This document shows, in pieces, positions 35,956 to 48,368 of a stretch of 64,000 nt of DNA. The stretch lies in contig NC_045128.1 of assembly GCF_007655135.1 (NCBI RefSeq), positions 40,313,885 through 40,377,884 of the forward strand. Direction: 5' to 3'. The position numbers and the translations under genes were made by a program. Origin of the DNA: Punica granatum (taxonomy: Eukaryota > Streptophyta > Magnoliopsida > Myrtales > Lythraceae). The notes beneath the pieces are model-generated. The model was not told the origin of the DNA. It saw only the letters and a list, made by a program, of their open reading frames with translations, and searched no databases. How positions within the stretch are numbered: the stretch's first letter is position 1; every line of letters begins with the position of its first letter.

Positions 35956-37965
35956 ACGTGACGTGGCCGGGCGGATTAATCAGTTCTCTGTCAGAGGTGT
36001 TTTCAGTCAGCTGACATTTTGTGATTTTATATTATTTTGATTTTATTTATTGGATTTATTATCCATTTAATTATTATTATTATTATTATTATGGTGTTTA
36101 ATATTCTTTGATTTTTTCGGGGGGAAGGAATATTTTAACGAATGGCCTAAGAAAGTGATTGTTGGGTTATGCGCTCCAAAGTGGCTGAAGTGACCGTTGT
36201 TGTCCGTGGGCCCATTCCCTCATTTAAAAGAGTGTGCTTTCGGAGCTTGTGGGGTTGTCTTGGGACCTATTGGCAATGGAAGGTCAATATTTATTGCTTC
36301 TTTATTTATATCTCTATACTGACCGTTGCCTTATTTATTGGGTGAGAATAATTTTTTGGCTATGAAGAAGGCTTCACTTCACTTTATAACTTTTGGAGCG
36401 TAGCCAATTGAAATTAGACCATAACAACCATTAGTTAGCGTAAAGTGAGGGACGGCTACCAGCCATCACAACAACTTTTTTACTCGAATTGACTCGAAAA
36501 AGGACCGTATCGTTTATAATGGCTGGAGCCGGTCCATTAAAGGAACCATAATAAGCTTTTTGGTTAGGTCTCTAGATCCTACGGAACAAACATCCAACTA
36601 TATTTAATTAATCCATTGGTGGACTAGTCGAGTTCTCGTTGCATAAACAGGGAAAATGATGGGCCTTGGAGCTCTTAAGGCATGTTTAAGTTGGAGGGAA
36701 ATGGAGACGAAGGGAGGAGATTACATGGAAAATCCGACCCAACATACTGTTGGAGCTCTTTTGCTCGTGATTTGATCATGTGATGGTGGAGGAAAGCAAG
36801 ACGGTCCAAAGGCCCAAATTTGGTCTGTGTGGACTTCCAAGGAATTGTTTTCACAATTAACCCATGGTCGGCCCTGTCAGGTTATGGATAGTGGCCCAAA
36901 TCGTTGTTGGCCCATGTCCATAACTTTTTGTCCCATGAAGAGAAAGATCCCCAAAACAAACAATTCAGGTTTGATAGGAATATACCAAAGAAATCTTCAA
37001 GACGGACACAGTACGATTCTCGATATCGACCTTTCTTCCTTGAATTCGACGAGTTGAGGAAACCGAACATTAGATCCTGTACAAAACACGGATTCGAGTC
37101 CGTATATATATATCATCACAAGGAGCTCATGAGGCATGAGTAGGAGTGTTAGTGATGGACGACCAAGCCCTCTCAGCTGATTCACGTGCCTGCCTTTATT
37201 CCCGATCCCAACCATCAATTGCCTTATTTTAATGAAACCTTTCACGAGAATCTCCTCGTTTGTCGGGGAAGCTACCCCTTCAAACCCCTCTAAAGCTAGT
37301 AACGTGTGTCCCCTGCACCACGTACGTGTGATTTTTATCAATGCGTGCAGGACAAGTATGTGTTCATTAAAGGAAGGACGACAAATTTCGAAATTTCGCA
37401 GCAGAAAAAAAATATATTCGGATTTCGATTTTAAGCATTACCCGGTTCACTTAATTGTTTCTGCAAGTCACTCTCCCACAAAGAGTGTGAACTCAATTTC
37501 TTCTCGATGACGCGGAAAATGCTTGATCTGCAATTCGACATTTGGCGATCGTGGGACGTTGACCATGTTAATTATATATAGCTTCTCTGTGCATTTGAAC
37601 ATATGCATCTGCCCATCCTGTTTTCCTTCAATTCTTAGAAATCGGCTTAGTAGGTATACGCTTGAACAATAACGCGATAATTACAATCAATTGTGAACAT
37701 CTTTTTTAGGTAAAACCTCAAAATATCCTCAATTTATTAATTAATACCAATCCCTGTTCAAACATCATGACTAGTCATTTCGATACACTTCGTAGTTATT
37801 CATTAAAAGCAACCTCGTGAAACTCCTTTCGGTTTTTTTTTTTTCCCCTTTTGGGCCAAAGTATTCTTTAATGTTGACAGAGATGGTCGTTTTCTTGATA
37901 CCCAACAATTTAACCTAGTCCTAGACCTAGATTGTGATAATTGGTTTCTACTAGTCACTAAGGTG
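35956..37965. other. intergenic after MCTP, no gene recognised
   Basis: Starts with the presumed MCTP 3' untranslated region, including a (TTA)n tract near 36071-36091. Several overlapping small frames around 36.8-37.5 kb have no domain and appear on both strands. Confidence 0.45.
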
Positions 37966-38260
37966 CGTTTGTTTGATGAATAAAGTTTAACTCGACTCCA
38001 CTGATCTTCAATTCAACATCACAATCATTACTTTTTTTATTTTTTAAATATTTTTAACCATTCAATTCAATTTTTAATATTAAATTCTCTCAACTATTCA
38101 TTACTTTTTCACAATTCAACAACACAATCATCACTTAATCATTATTTTATCTCAATTATTTATTACATTTTCACACTTTTTCTCATAATTCAACAATACA
38201 ATCATTATAAACCAATTAAAACCAAAACTCAACTCAACTCAACTCTCAATCCAAACGCAT
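37966..38260. repeat. MITE-like AT-rich element, well-preserved copy
   Basis: TGCGTTTG at the left and CAAACGCA at the right are exact inverted copies. The body (TTAACCATTCAATTCAATTTTTAATATTAAATTCTCTCAAC) is shared with the copies near 1.0, 3.6, 20.5 and 25.1 kb. About 295 bp, with no coding capacity. Confidence 0.6.
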
Positions 38261-39630
38261 TGTCTTGTTGAACATCAACCTTCAAAATTGATCTTGGAAA
38301 ATTGGTAATATTTGAGTGAGACTAGACAAATGATGAAAAATGGAGGTGCCCATGGTGTGGTCCAAATTGGGTGATTAGAGGCGTCAAACTTGGTTGGCAG
38401 AATCACGTAAGCAAACAGATGGCTCCAAAATAAAGGACTACGCGAGCATAAATATAAATTCTCTGAATATAACAATTAGTTATTTTATATACTTGGAAAA
38501 TATATATATTAAAAAAAAGGAAGGTAAGAACACTGGCAGTTGAACCAATTGTCCCACCTTCTCCATCCCCTATCTAGATATGTACAGCCATATTTCGAAC
38601 CCTCATGAATTAAAAAATAAGTAATAATAATTTCTTGGTCTAGTCAACTGATTAAAAAAACATACTGAACATTTCACTCCAAAAAAAAAAAACGAGAGAG
38701 ATAATATTCTCTCTTCCTAATTATAAGCCAAAGAAAATAGCAATGGTAATGCAAAGGTAACATCATTTCCAAGTTCTGTTTTTCAACTAAGATAAGCTAT
38801 CACGATATACATATGAAAAAAAAAAGTTACATTTAAGTTGAAGAAATTCACGAATACTTTGTTTGACCCGTGTTAATTTGATCATAATTTGAAGTCGATA
38901 CATCTCCGAGACTGAGGATAACGAGTCATTCTTGTTGTTCGGGTAGTATTTCGGTGTCAGACCATTTGTTATTATTTGGTCTAGAAAGGGAATAATATGA
39001 AAGGAATGCGAATAAATACGACTTGATTCATGCCTTGTTCAGTTAAAAATAATTTAAATTTTAACCAAAAAAATAAAGGGATGAGTCTTGACTTGACTCT
39101 TATCCAGTCTTGTTGAGAGTATGTGGAGCAATTCATCTCGAAAGCCTCATAAAACCTTCCTCATGATCTGGCTTTCCCAAACCGTAGGCTCCAAGAAAAG
39201 TGAAGGAAGAAGTTTATATACAATAAAAAGGCATCAGGCAGGGCCTTACATGCCCGGTAGATTGACGGACAAGCTACCAGCACGAAGAACTTACCCGAGA
39301 AGAAAGACTTTTGGCCCCGATCCGGTCAGTTCCTAATCTCTCGATTACCCAGGAGCTGAGCGGCTTATCGAAGCTTAGCATTTATTTCATATATGCTCCG
39401 TGAATTTTCTTGCATTTAATTCCATACCGAGTGCACATATATAGAACTGAGTCCATTTCTGTATCTGCCTCACCAACTACATATAAATACGTGACATATG
39501 ACATATTCTCCTATCTTTTCCTAGTTCCTGGCGTAGAGAAATTATTAAATTCCCTTTCGAATGTGCTGCAGTTGACTCCCCGTAGCTAACTTCTGCAACC
39601 AGCACGATTCCTGCCCAGAAAGAACCAACC
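38261..39630. other. intergenic before the choline-transporter-like gene
   Basis: No recognisable exon. A 71-codon frame at 39121-39336 was examined as a possible first exon of the downstream gene but has no family similarity. Confidence 0.4.
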
Positions 39631-40986
39631 GTGGCGGCGGGACAATTCCTCAGGCGGCTGTTCGAGATTGTCTTCTACGCTCAGTTCCTCCTGGTCTCGA
39701 TCCTAACGGTCTTCCTCACGACCCGGGGCTTCCTCTCTGCACGCCGCCACCATTTTCACCCAGCGGAGTGGTATCCTCCACTCCTCTCTGCCACAGGCGG
39801 GGCAGCGGTTGCTGCCTTTGTGTTGCAGCGTCTCATTCAATGTAGTCCCTCAAAGGCCCTGAGGGCCGCCTTCTGGCTCAGCCCAGTGCTCGTTCTGGGA
39901 GTCGGTGTATTGCTCTCGTGCATGGATTCTGTGGTAGGTCTGGTGATCGGAGTGATTTCTATAATCTCCGCCGTCTCTCTGGCTCTGTATGGCTGTTGGG
40001 TGAATACCCGTTTTGAGTACGCTTCCGAGATCATCTCTGTCTCGACTGCTTCCGTCTCGAGTGAGATTTCGTGTCTGGTTGGGTTCTCAGTAACGGTGGC
40101 TGTGCTATATTCGGGTTTCACGGTCTGTGGCATTGGTGGAGCTACTGCAGTCGGGACGACCCTGGACGTGGCGTTCATCCTCATCGAGCTGCTGAGCCTC
40201 ACGTGGACGATGCACGTGATTAAGAATGCGCTCCAGGCTACTGTTTCGCGGGTTGAGTACCTACGCCTCGTGTGCGGGGTCCAGATGGACTGCCGTACAG
40301 CACTTCGGGAGACAGCCCGGTACCTGATGGGCAGCGTGTCGATCGGTTCCGTATTTGTCCCAGTCTCCGGGGTAATCCGAGGCTCGGCACGTGCAATCAG
40401 TACGGTTGCAGGGGACGCGGATGAGTTCCTCTTCTCATGCGCTGACTGCTACTCGGGCGTGGCCTCTGCACTCACAAGTCGTGCCAACCGGTGGGGGTTC
40501 GTTCACGTCGGGGTGTACAACAAGGAGTTTGCGCAGGCCTCAAAGGATACTTGGGATATGTTCAGACGGGCAGAAATAGAAGTCTTGATCGACTCCGACC
40601 TCACCGGAGTGGTCTGCTTTCTCTGCGGGGTGACCGGGGGAGCCGTGAGTTCCCTGATAGCCGGTTCCTGGGCTCTTGCAGTTCACAAAAGCTACGCTAC
40701 CGAACTTTCACTATATGCCTTTCTGATCGGCTACTTCATGGTAACGGGGGCAGATGGACCTTTTTTTTTTTTTTTTCTTTCCCCTTCCGTTTCCTGGAAA
40801 CCTGGAAAGCGATTTTGCATCTCTAAACTAGTAGAGTTTTCTAAAATGCAGTGTCGAGTGGCCGTGGCAGGGGCGCAGGCATGCGTTTCGGCTCACTACG
40901 TTGCCTATTCGGAGAACCCGCAGAGCCCTCAGGTCGACCCGATAATCACAGTTCGGCTCCAGGAGATGAAGAGACACCAAGCCTAG
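39631..40986 (+). CDS. choline-transporter-like (CTL/PNS1, DUF580) membrane protein, start unclear
   Basis: A multi-pass membrane protein of the choline-transporter-like family. Family signatures include HFHPAEWYPPLLSATGG and the C-terminal ACVSAHYVAYSENPQSPQ. About ten hydrophobic segments are visible. The best model has two exons, 39631-40740 and 40852-40986: the 111-bp intron begins GTAACG, has a T16 tract and ends GCAG, and removing it restores the family sequence GYFM-CRVAVAG. The intron is a multiple of three without a stop, so unspliced RNA stays open. The first family-like codon is GTG at 39631 (GTGGCGGCGGG); an in-frame stop at 39583 leaves no upstream ATG. Either the start ATG mutated, a 5' exon is missing, or translation starts elsewhere. 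Substrate unproven; plant members act in membrane and vesicle traffic. Confidence 0.8.
   Translation: MAAGQFLRRLFEIVFYAQFLLVSILTVFLTTRGFLSARRHHFHPAEWYPPLLSATGGAAVAAFVLQRLIQCSPSKALRAAFWLSPVLVLGVGVLLSCMDSVVGLVIGVISIISAVSLALYGCWVNTRFEYASEIISVSTASVSSEISCLVGFSVTVAVLYSGFTVCGIGGATAVGTTLDVAFILIELLSLTWTMHVIKNALQATVSRVEYLRLVCGVQMDCRTALRETARYLMGSVSIGSVFVPVSGVIRGSARAISTVAGDADEFLFSCADCYSGVASALTSRANRWGFVHVGVYNKEFAQASKDTWDMFRRAEIEVLIDSDLTGVVCFLCGVTGGAVSSLIAGSWALAVHKSYATELSLYAFLIGYFMVTGADGPFFFFFLSPSVSWKPGKRFCISKLVEFSKMQCRVAVAGAQACVSAHYVAYSENPQSPQVDPIITVRLQEMKRHQA
40741..40851 (+). other. predicted in-frame intron of the CTL gene
   Basis: 111 bp, phase 0, GT-AG, with a long pyrimidine tract (T16 near 40761-40776). 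It encodes no stop in the gene frame; its translation (a phenylalanine run and a basic patch) has no counterpart in the family. Confidence 0.75.
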
Positions 40987-41693
40987 TGCTGGCTGGCGTC
41001 ACGGGAATCAATGGAAGTACAGCAGAGATCAGAGATACAGCAACCTGTCCTGTAATTGTTGAAGATACAGTACGAGGATGAAACATCCATTTTAAGGTCA
41101 TTTATTTTATCAGGAAGAGTTACTTGGCAAATTGACAATTTTTTCGACGACATATGCCTCTCGGTTTTTGTCATGTCGATATCTGAAGGAGCACTCGCTC
41201 GCTCCAAATTAAGAAGACATAGAATACTTTTCTTAAAGGCGGAATCAATTTCAGCAATTGAATGGGAACTAAACTACTTCATAACATGGACATCATATCG
41301 AACTGGTGCATCCACTCAAGGTTCAAAGTATGTTGTCTAAGCTAAATCTAATTGAACCCGTAAGTAGGCAAAAACTCCAGTGCAAATCTCTCCTCCATTG
41401 GAGTCTTGGAGTCGCCCTTGCTCCCGTCCCGTCTGACTGACCGCCCATTACGACACGATAACACGGAAATACAGTACTGCTCCGTAAAATACTTTCTCTT
41501 GAAGACGCGCGAATGCAAATGTCAGATAGAGTGATATTTTTACTAAATGGGCCAAAACCCCCTAAGGGGCCGATTATTGCATTTAAAACGCTTTCTCTTA
41601 TCTGACTCTGAGACACCTTTGAGCCCATCAATCTCCATTGTCAACTCTCTCTTTCACTGTTTGTCTCTCCGTCTCTCCTCTGTTAGCTCTGTC

Positions 41694-42891
41694 ATGGCGG
41701 TTGAGGAGCAGGTCTCCGATGACCATCTTCCTGCCAAGCCGTCGCCTCCTCGTCCTCCTCCTGTAAGTTCCTCTCTCTATCCCATATGGACATGCCCAAA
41801 CATGAGCTCATTCCCCCGCATTCTCGATTGAAAAATGCTCGCTTGACTTACCGAATCTCTAAAACGGGCACTGCGTTCTCCTGAATTTGATTATGCGAAT
41901 TGTGTCCGTGAACCAGTTCCTGGAGGTGTTCTGCAAGAGCTCCGATAAGCCCAGACGATTCGCAGCAGGCACCGAAGCGGGGTTCGCCGTGTCTCTGATC
42001 AATAAAAAGCTCGGAGTCGGGGCCAAGACCGTTGCTTTGTACATAGAGGCTGTTAAAGAAGGGGAGGAGCCCGTCGCTTTCGGCCCCAATTCAGTCCTCG
42101 TGGCTTATGGAAGTGGGTGGAGGTTGCAGACTGTCACTGCTGAAGCAGATCATGCTGGTAATTTAGTTATGAAGTCATTCGAGGTTTGCCGTCCTTCGAT
42201 TTGGTTTTGTTATGATCAGTTTTGGTTTTTTTGGTCATAGGGGATAGAAGAGGAGAAGGGTTTCGCCGGCCGATGACTCGAACTCATGCCCTGGTAAGAA
42301 CCTTACATCAGACTTTAGATCTTGTAAGGGATTGGAAATCCGTGTCTTTTCTTGAGATTCAACAAAGTAGTATTCGAATTCCGATGATGTTACGAGCTTC
42401 TTCTATTGTTGTGAGCTTTCGATAAGCTGTCCCTGTACTGGAACTTAGATTCGAATGGAGTTGATGTTGGCAGTATTAGTTAAGGCAGTTCTTGCTTTGG
42501 TTTCTAATCTGGTAGACTGAGCTCCAAATACTCTGGTCATCTAATACATCAGAACTTATCTTTGGGATGAGATGCTTTCATAAGAGCTGATATAGCAATC
42601 AACTCGATCATATCATCATCTGATTTTCCTCGAAACAAGCCATAATCCTCATTTTTGTTAGGTTACTCCTTTATGTCTCTGTAGAAACAGAAGCATGTTT
42701 AATGTAATCTCCCTGTCCCACAGAACTCCGGAGGCTCGCGCGTGGAGAGGGTGCAGACACCTCCCGTCAGCTCCCTGTACATTGCCAAGATACTACTTGC
42801 TTTTGTTTTCATTTTTGTGCTCGGTTCGGTTTTCGTCCTGGCTCTCGAGTATCTTCCTGTATTGATTTTATATATGAATTCATTCATGTAA
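41694..42891 (+). CDS. small plant-specific single-pass membrane protein of unknown function
   Basis: Four exons predicted: 41694-41762, 41917-42157, 42241-42293 and 42724-42891, giving 176 residues; phases 0, 1, 0 agree and the total is 177 codons. The N-terminus is short and proline-rich. The central part (FLEVFCKSSDKPRRFAAGTE through GSGWRLQTVT) looks like a compact globular region conserved in plants, as I recall it from proteins annotated only as transmembrane protein. A hydrophobic segment near residues 142-165 (LYIAKILLAFVFIFVLGSVF) is close to the C-terminus, suggesting a tail anchor with the globular part in the cytosol. I do not know its function. The third exon (53 bp) rests on splice signals and phase alone. 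Confidence 0.72.
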
Positions 42892-43834
42892 AGTGTATTA
42901 TGGACCGATATTACCCCTGCGCATCCCCATTCATAAATTAATTCGCCACAGAGACTTCAAACTATTGAATTGAGGATGATGTGGCTCACTATTTTCTCCG
43001 CCCTTTTACTGTGTGAAACACATCCGTGAGATGTTTCATAACCGTTGATAAAGACAAGAATGTCGGCTTATTTGCTTGAGCCATGGTTACCTGCTTCTTG
43101 CCCGTGTTCCAACTTCAGCATACTAACCTTAAATGGGATCATTGATTCATTCTAGAAAAAGGGAAAGTGATACTTGACAAGCAGTAATCAGTCCCTGCTC
43201 CGGTTTGTTTGGATGGGAGTTTGGATTCCCTCCCTTCATTTGCCCCAAACCACAAGGCTAAAGACCAGCGATGATAACAAGCACCACCTCTAACACTGAC
43301 TAGCCACGGTCAGATCCATCCTTCGGGGCAGATGAAAGGAGTCAAAACTCTCAATTGCCGGATAGGCAAAGGTGCAGAATTCCACTCTATAAGACATGTA
43401 AGGTGTATTGCCTGCAGAAGCAGACTTTTATGACACCAACCGGGAGAACAGGAAAGCCTTTCGAGACTTCCACAGAAAAAATAGAAGGAAAACAAAGGGA
43501 AACTGCAGCATATGCAGTTGAAAAGACATCCTCTAAAATTTATAGCACAATTTACAGACAGACACAACAAGCCAGTTCAGCAAAGATCACTTCACTGGAT
43601 CAAGTTTTCATTTGAACAGCTACAGGGCTACAAGTACATAACTCAATAAGGTCAGCCATCGCCGAGAAAAGCTCAATGGTAGCTCAGCCCAACCCTGTAA
43701 TGTAAATGAGAGATATATAAAGCACTCACTCAGCTGAAATTCATTAAAGAGGGCAGGAGACCAGTTTTGCCTTTTCAGCTCTACAGTACACATTTCCTAC
43801 CAATACAACACATACAACATACACCCCCCCTGAA
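42892..43834. other. intergenic between convergent genes
   Basis: Holds the 3' untranslated regions of the small membrane protein gene (+) and BPM (-). Two overlapping opposite-strand frames of 86 codons near 43310-43615 have no recognisable content. Confidence 0.5.
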
Positions 43835-46517
43835 TCAGCTTTCTTGCTCGGGAGGACTGCTACCACTCGCATCTCCTCCGCCATTAGAAAGCGAGGCCCA
43901 CAAGCTCTGAGTCACCATCCCCATGTTCTCCCAATTCAGCTGCCTTATGATTCGGTTATTCGTCTCTTCCCCATCCGAGAATTGGGCCCATACACTACGA
44001 CCTTTTTCCCCTCCACTAAGCTGCTCCTCACATCCTGCCACCGTCTTTAGGAGCTCTGACTGAAGGTATGGGAAGTTCTCTTGGAGGTATTGGAACCCAT
44101 CGGACCGCATAACAGCTGCAACATCAGATAAATGATCTAATCACGTTCAAGTAGGGACCTGTAGAGACACTAAGGAGACTAAGGAGCAATATCGGCATGT
44201 AAAGGCAATGAAAACCTTAAGCTTCGTCCTCGATCCCCGGATTTTCAACCACTTCGGGACCACCAGGAGAGGAAGCAGCATTAAAAACAGAATTTGCTGC
44301 AATTAGTTGACCGTGATCGTATTAACTTGAGAGTCATATGACAAACTAAGAAGTCTATACTCTACAGCACAAGAAAGTAATTTCCATAATCCCGAAATTA
44401 ATTCAATTGACCATTTAAGCCAAGAGACACACATCATGGAGTGAAAATAAATGCAGGCTGTATTAGGCATGCTAGAGGTTATGAAAACAGGCATTTCAAA
44501 TTCATAGATGAAAAAGGATAGTGAAAAAAGAAATTAAAAATTCATTCTTAAGTATTATGCCAAATCAGAAGAATGAAGCAAAATAACGAATAATTGTGGA
44601 AAGCAACAACGAATAATTAAACATCCACGCTAAGTAAGACTAACAACTTTAGGCAAGTGACATCTGCTGTCTTGAATATCTATTTATTTCTAAAAGAGAG
44701 ACATCAGCTAGCAAGCTTGCCATCTAAAATAAGGTGGCAAAGATCTGAGCGTTCTATCTACTTGCAAAACTGCAGAGCTACGACTGTATGGTTGCAATGC
44801 TATAGTTCATGCACTAAGCAACTAAACATGTCCAGTCTTTCAACTGCCAGCACGATCTTTCAAAACAGGCAGCATATCACATACAGCAGGGGAATCATGG
44901 CAAAACTTTTATAAGATACTGTGCAGGTTGAACTGCCCTGGCAATCAAATTTTTATGCTAAGGAGAACTTCAAATGATACGTCAACCAAGAAAACTTACC
45001 TACTAGGTTCTCAGCAGCAAATTTTAAACAAACAGATTTTAGATCGGCAGCATGATGGCGCTCAGCAAGGGAAAGAATCCTGGCAACAGAATCCACAGAT
45101 ATACCCTTACAGAGTACAGATTCACAAATTAGTCTCAGTCTAGGTAAGCTGTATCTGTCTGCTGCAGCTAGCAACTTCGGCACCATTGTCTCTGGTACAG
45201 ACGGTTGGGAAGAAGAACCCGAGATCAATAGCTCCTCCTCCTCCTCCTCCTCCTCCTCACTTAGCTTATCTTTGTATATGAAATGAAGTAAGGCCTGCTC
45301 AAGAAAAACAGAGTTAAGTGCAGATAAAGAGCCATGAGAGTCCATGCTCAATTGATCTCATGGCAAGGAACGTGTCAAGAATATACCTTGAAAACGCTCG
45401 GTTCCATTTCACTTATAAATACTTCATGGTCCTCTTTATCCATCACATCTAAAAATTCAGCTTCGAATACAGGAGACCTAGCGGCTAGTATGAGCTTGTG
45501 AGCGCGGAATTTTTCCCCAGACACATGAAAGGTAACATCGGAACCTTCTTCATTCTCCAATAACATGGCAAAATCCACACCAATATCAGATTCAGGGACC
45601 TGTATGGTATACAATCTCGGGCAGTCTATTCCTGAAACCACGACGCCCACCGTGCAATTGATTTTTAAGCAGTCATCCTTCAGGAAATCGGATGTTTCAA
45701 GCATGGTACGCCTGAAGAACCGCTTGTAGCCCCTAAAACAAGAAAAACGAAAAATCGATCACATGGTAGAATCACAAAAATATCAGCTTTACCAAATAGT
45801 AGGGAGAAGACAATATCGGTGATTGTATCCAATAAGCATGAAGATTTGCTGAGTCAAGGTGAGCTCGACACGATGAAAATGCATCGCAAAATCTTGTACC
45901 AATAATTGAATTACTGACATAACCATCGTCAAATTCAAAGATAGCAATGGAATGATATGCAATCGAAAACCCGAGCAAGGTCTTTGTTCTTGCATGAAAC
46001 TCAAAATGCTGCAGACTCATTACAGATCCATTCAAGTAAATAATTCAGCAGCTAATCATCTCGACGGAGCTGGACGGAAGAGCTATGAAAGAGGAAATGA
46101 GCAAAAAGGAACAGCGGCTTACCACATGCTGCCTCTGTACTTGAGGGTGTAAGGACCGCTCTCGAGCGACCGGTCGAAGTGGCTGTGGACTTTGTGCTTG
46201 CCCTTGCCGCTCTGGTCAACCAAGGTCAACTCGAACAGAGCCCTAACGTCGGTGCCCTCGCTAGCCAGCGCAATGAACACGGACACGTATGCGGAGTTGT
46301 CCTCGGGGTTCTTGCCGTCGGGGTAGAAGTAGATCGCCCACTGGAAGCCCCCGACGGTGAAGTTGTCGCTGGCGATGTGCTTGCCCACGCCCATGCCCTT
46401 GGCGAGCGAGTAGCCCTGGATCGTGAACCTGTGGGAGCCGTTCACCGTCCTCGTGAGGGACTGGGACGACGTCGGAGAGACCAGAGGGCAGCCACCGGCG
46501 TTCGGAGGTGGGTACAT
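43835..46517 (-). CDS. BPM: MATH-BTB protein (BPM family), CUL3 ubiquitin-ligase adaptor
   Basis: Four exons: 46517-46123, 45732-45387, 45294-45000 and 44115-43835, giving 438 residues; all phases agree. The MATH domain occupies about residues 20-160 ([67 protein letters not shown]) and binds substrates. The BTB domain follows at about 182-315 ([20 protein letters not shown]), then a BACK-like helical region ([18 protein letters not shown]). In Arabidopsis, BPM proteins recruit ERF, MYB and HD-ZIP factors such as ATHB6 to CUL3 for ubiquitination in the nucleus. Nine consecutive glutamates (about residues 260-268), coded by pure GAG repeats, lengthen a loop in the BTB domain. Recalled gene order suggests the BPM4 lineage. 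Confidence 0.94.
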
Positions 46518-47635
46518 GTTTAGGACACCAATTGACACCGCGGAAATGGGAGACAAGCTGATGTACAAAAATTTCGTTGTTCAGGGATGACGTTTTTATA
46601 TTAGCATTCACTGAGTTGTGCGTAGATTAGGATAAACCAGCCGCCCAATTTTACGGTAAAAGATGTAAATTTTCCTTGTAAATGCAGAGTAGTAGATTTC
46701 ATTTTTTTAAAGTAAAATGAATTTTTAATATATTAGTTTAGTGGAATATGTTCATGTGATTATGCCATAAATATCCATATTCAACCTACGAAAGAAAATT
46801 CTTACTCTTTTGGAATTTTGATGTTTTTAAATAAAAGGTTTTTCATTTAAACTAGTCCGAAATAATATTGGTCGACAACTATAAGCTGTTTTGTAAGCTT
46901 TTCTTTTCCAGTTAAAGTTGAAAATATATAGTGTTTTCAAATTGGAATATATTTCAGATAAATAACGTTTTTCCCGAGAAGGGAACATAATACATCGATA
47001 TATGAAAATTCAAATATATAACATTATAAAAAGCTACTTGCCAATCCAGCAAAAGGTTTGTAAGTTGACGAACTTATTATAGCGCTTTTTTCGGTTTATG
47101 ACGTTTTAATTAACTGACATTTGTTTAGCTAGATAAATAAACAAAATGACAAATTTTGATCAAAGTAACATTGTCGTTGTTTAGTTTTAAGAAGCATTCT
47201 TGTGAATTTAGTTAAACTAGTATTTTATGTATCATTCCGCACATCAAAAATTCCATTTAATTCAAATTTGACACAAATATTGTATATATAAATTAATTTA
47301 ATCACATGTCTATTTGAAATTATTGTGTATTTGGTAATTAATTTAGTCACATGCCTATTTCAAATTAGGTTCCTTACCTTTATTGTCATATTACTTATGT
47401 TATCATTTTCTTAGAGGGAAAAAGATATATATGGATTATTAAAGAATGGATATAACAATATGTAACTAGTAGTTACCATAGAAAAGCAAAGGAATAATTA
47501 TAATTTAAAAAAGAGTAGGAAATCCATGTTTTTGAGCTATGGTGATTGAACACATTTTATTTGTCATATATTTCTTGTTCTGTTTATTTTTTATAAGCCA
47601 ACTTAAAGACGAGCTAAATAAAATCAAGTTAAATG
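46505..47635. repeat. BPM upstream repeat, unit 1
   Basis: Starts at the BPM initiation codon region (ACATGTTTAGGACAC) and runs upstream of the gene. The same order of words (TTCACTGA, GATTAGGATAAAC, GCCGCC.AATTTTA, GGTAAAAGATGTAAATTTTCCTTG, TAGTTACCATA, GGAAATCCATGTTTTTGAGCTAT) recurs in unit 2 and, more diverged, in unit 3. It therefore includes the likely BPM promoter. Confidence 0.7.
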
Positions 47636-48368
47636 ACATGTTTAGGACACTAGGCAACAAATGACACAAGTACAAGTTGATATAAAATATCGCTGGAGGG
47701 GACGGTTGAGATGGACATTTTTACATCATGATGAAATTGGAGGATTAGGAAAGTGATTCACTGATTTGTGTGGAGCACCAAGATTAGGATAAACGAGCCG
47801 CCTAATTTTATGGTAAAAGATGTAAATTTTCCTTGCAAATGCAAAGCGATAGATTTCTCTTTTTTTTAGTAAAATCAAATTTTAATATATCACTTTATTG
47901 GAATATGTTCATTTGATTATGCCAGGAATTTTTATGTTCAACCTACAAAAGAAAATTCTTACTCTTTTGGACGAATTAATATTGGTCAACAACAATGACG
48001 TGTTGTGTGAGCTTTTTTTTTTAGTAAAGTCAATAACTCTGTATATAACGTATTCAAAATAGAATGTATTTCAAATAAGTTTGTGCAATAGTAAATTAGG
48101 TTTTTTCCCCGAGAAAAGGGCTTGATACATTTGTATATGGAAATTCAAATATATAACATTATAGAAGGTTACTGGCCAGTGAAGCAAGAGGTTTGCAAGT
48201 TGACAAATTTATTAGAGCGTTTCTATTAGGTTATGACGTGCTAGATAAAGAAACAAAATGTTAAGTTTTGATTAAAGTAACGTTGATATTGTTTAGTTTT
48301 AGTCAGCATTTATGTGAATTCAATTAAATTGGTACTTTATGTATCATTACGCATATAGAAATTAGCAA

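Noticed and set aside
40741..40851. Reading the CTL gene as one uninterrupted frame of 451 codons
   Set aside because: The segment has intron ends and a T16 tract, and its translation has no counterpart in the family, whereas removing it restores conserved sequence.
46518..46568. N-terminal extension of the BPM frame beyond the first ATG
   Set aside because: The extension begins with TTG, not ATG; the ATG at 46517 is the first usable start and precedes the MATH domain appropriately.
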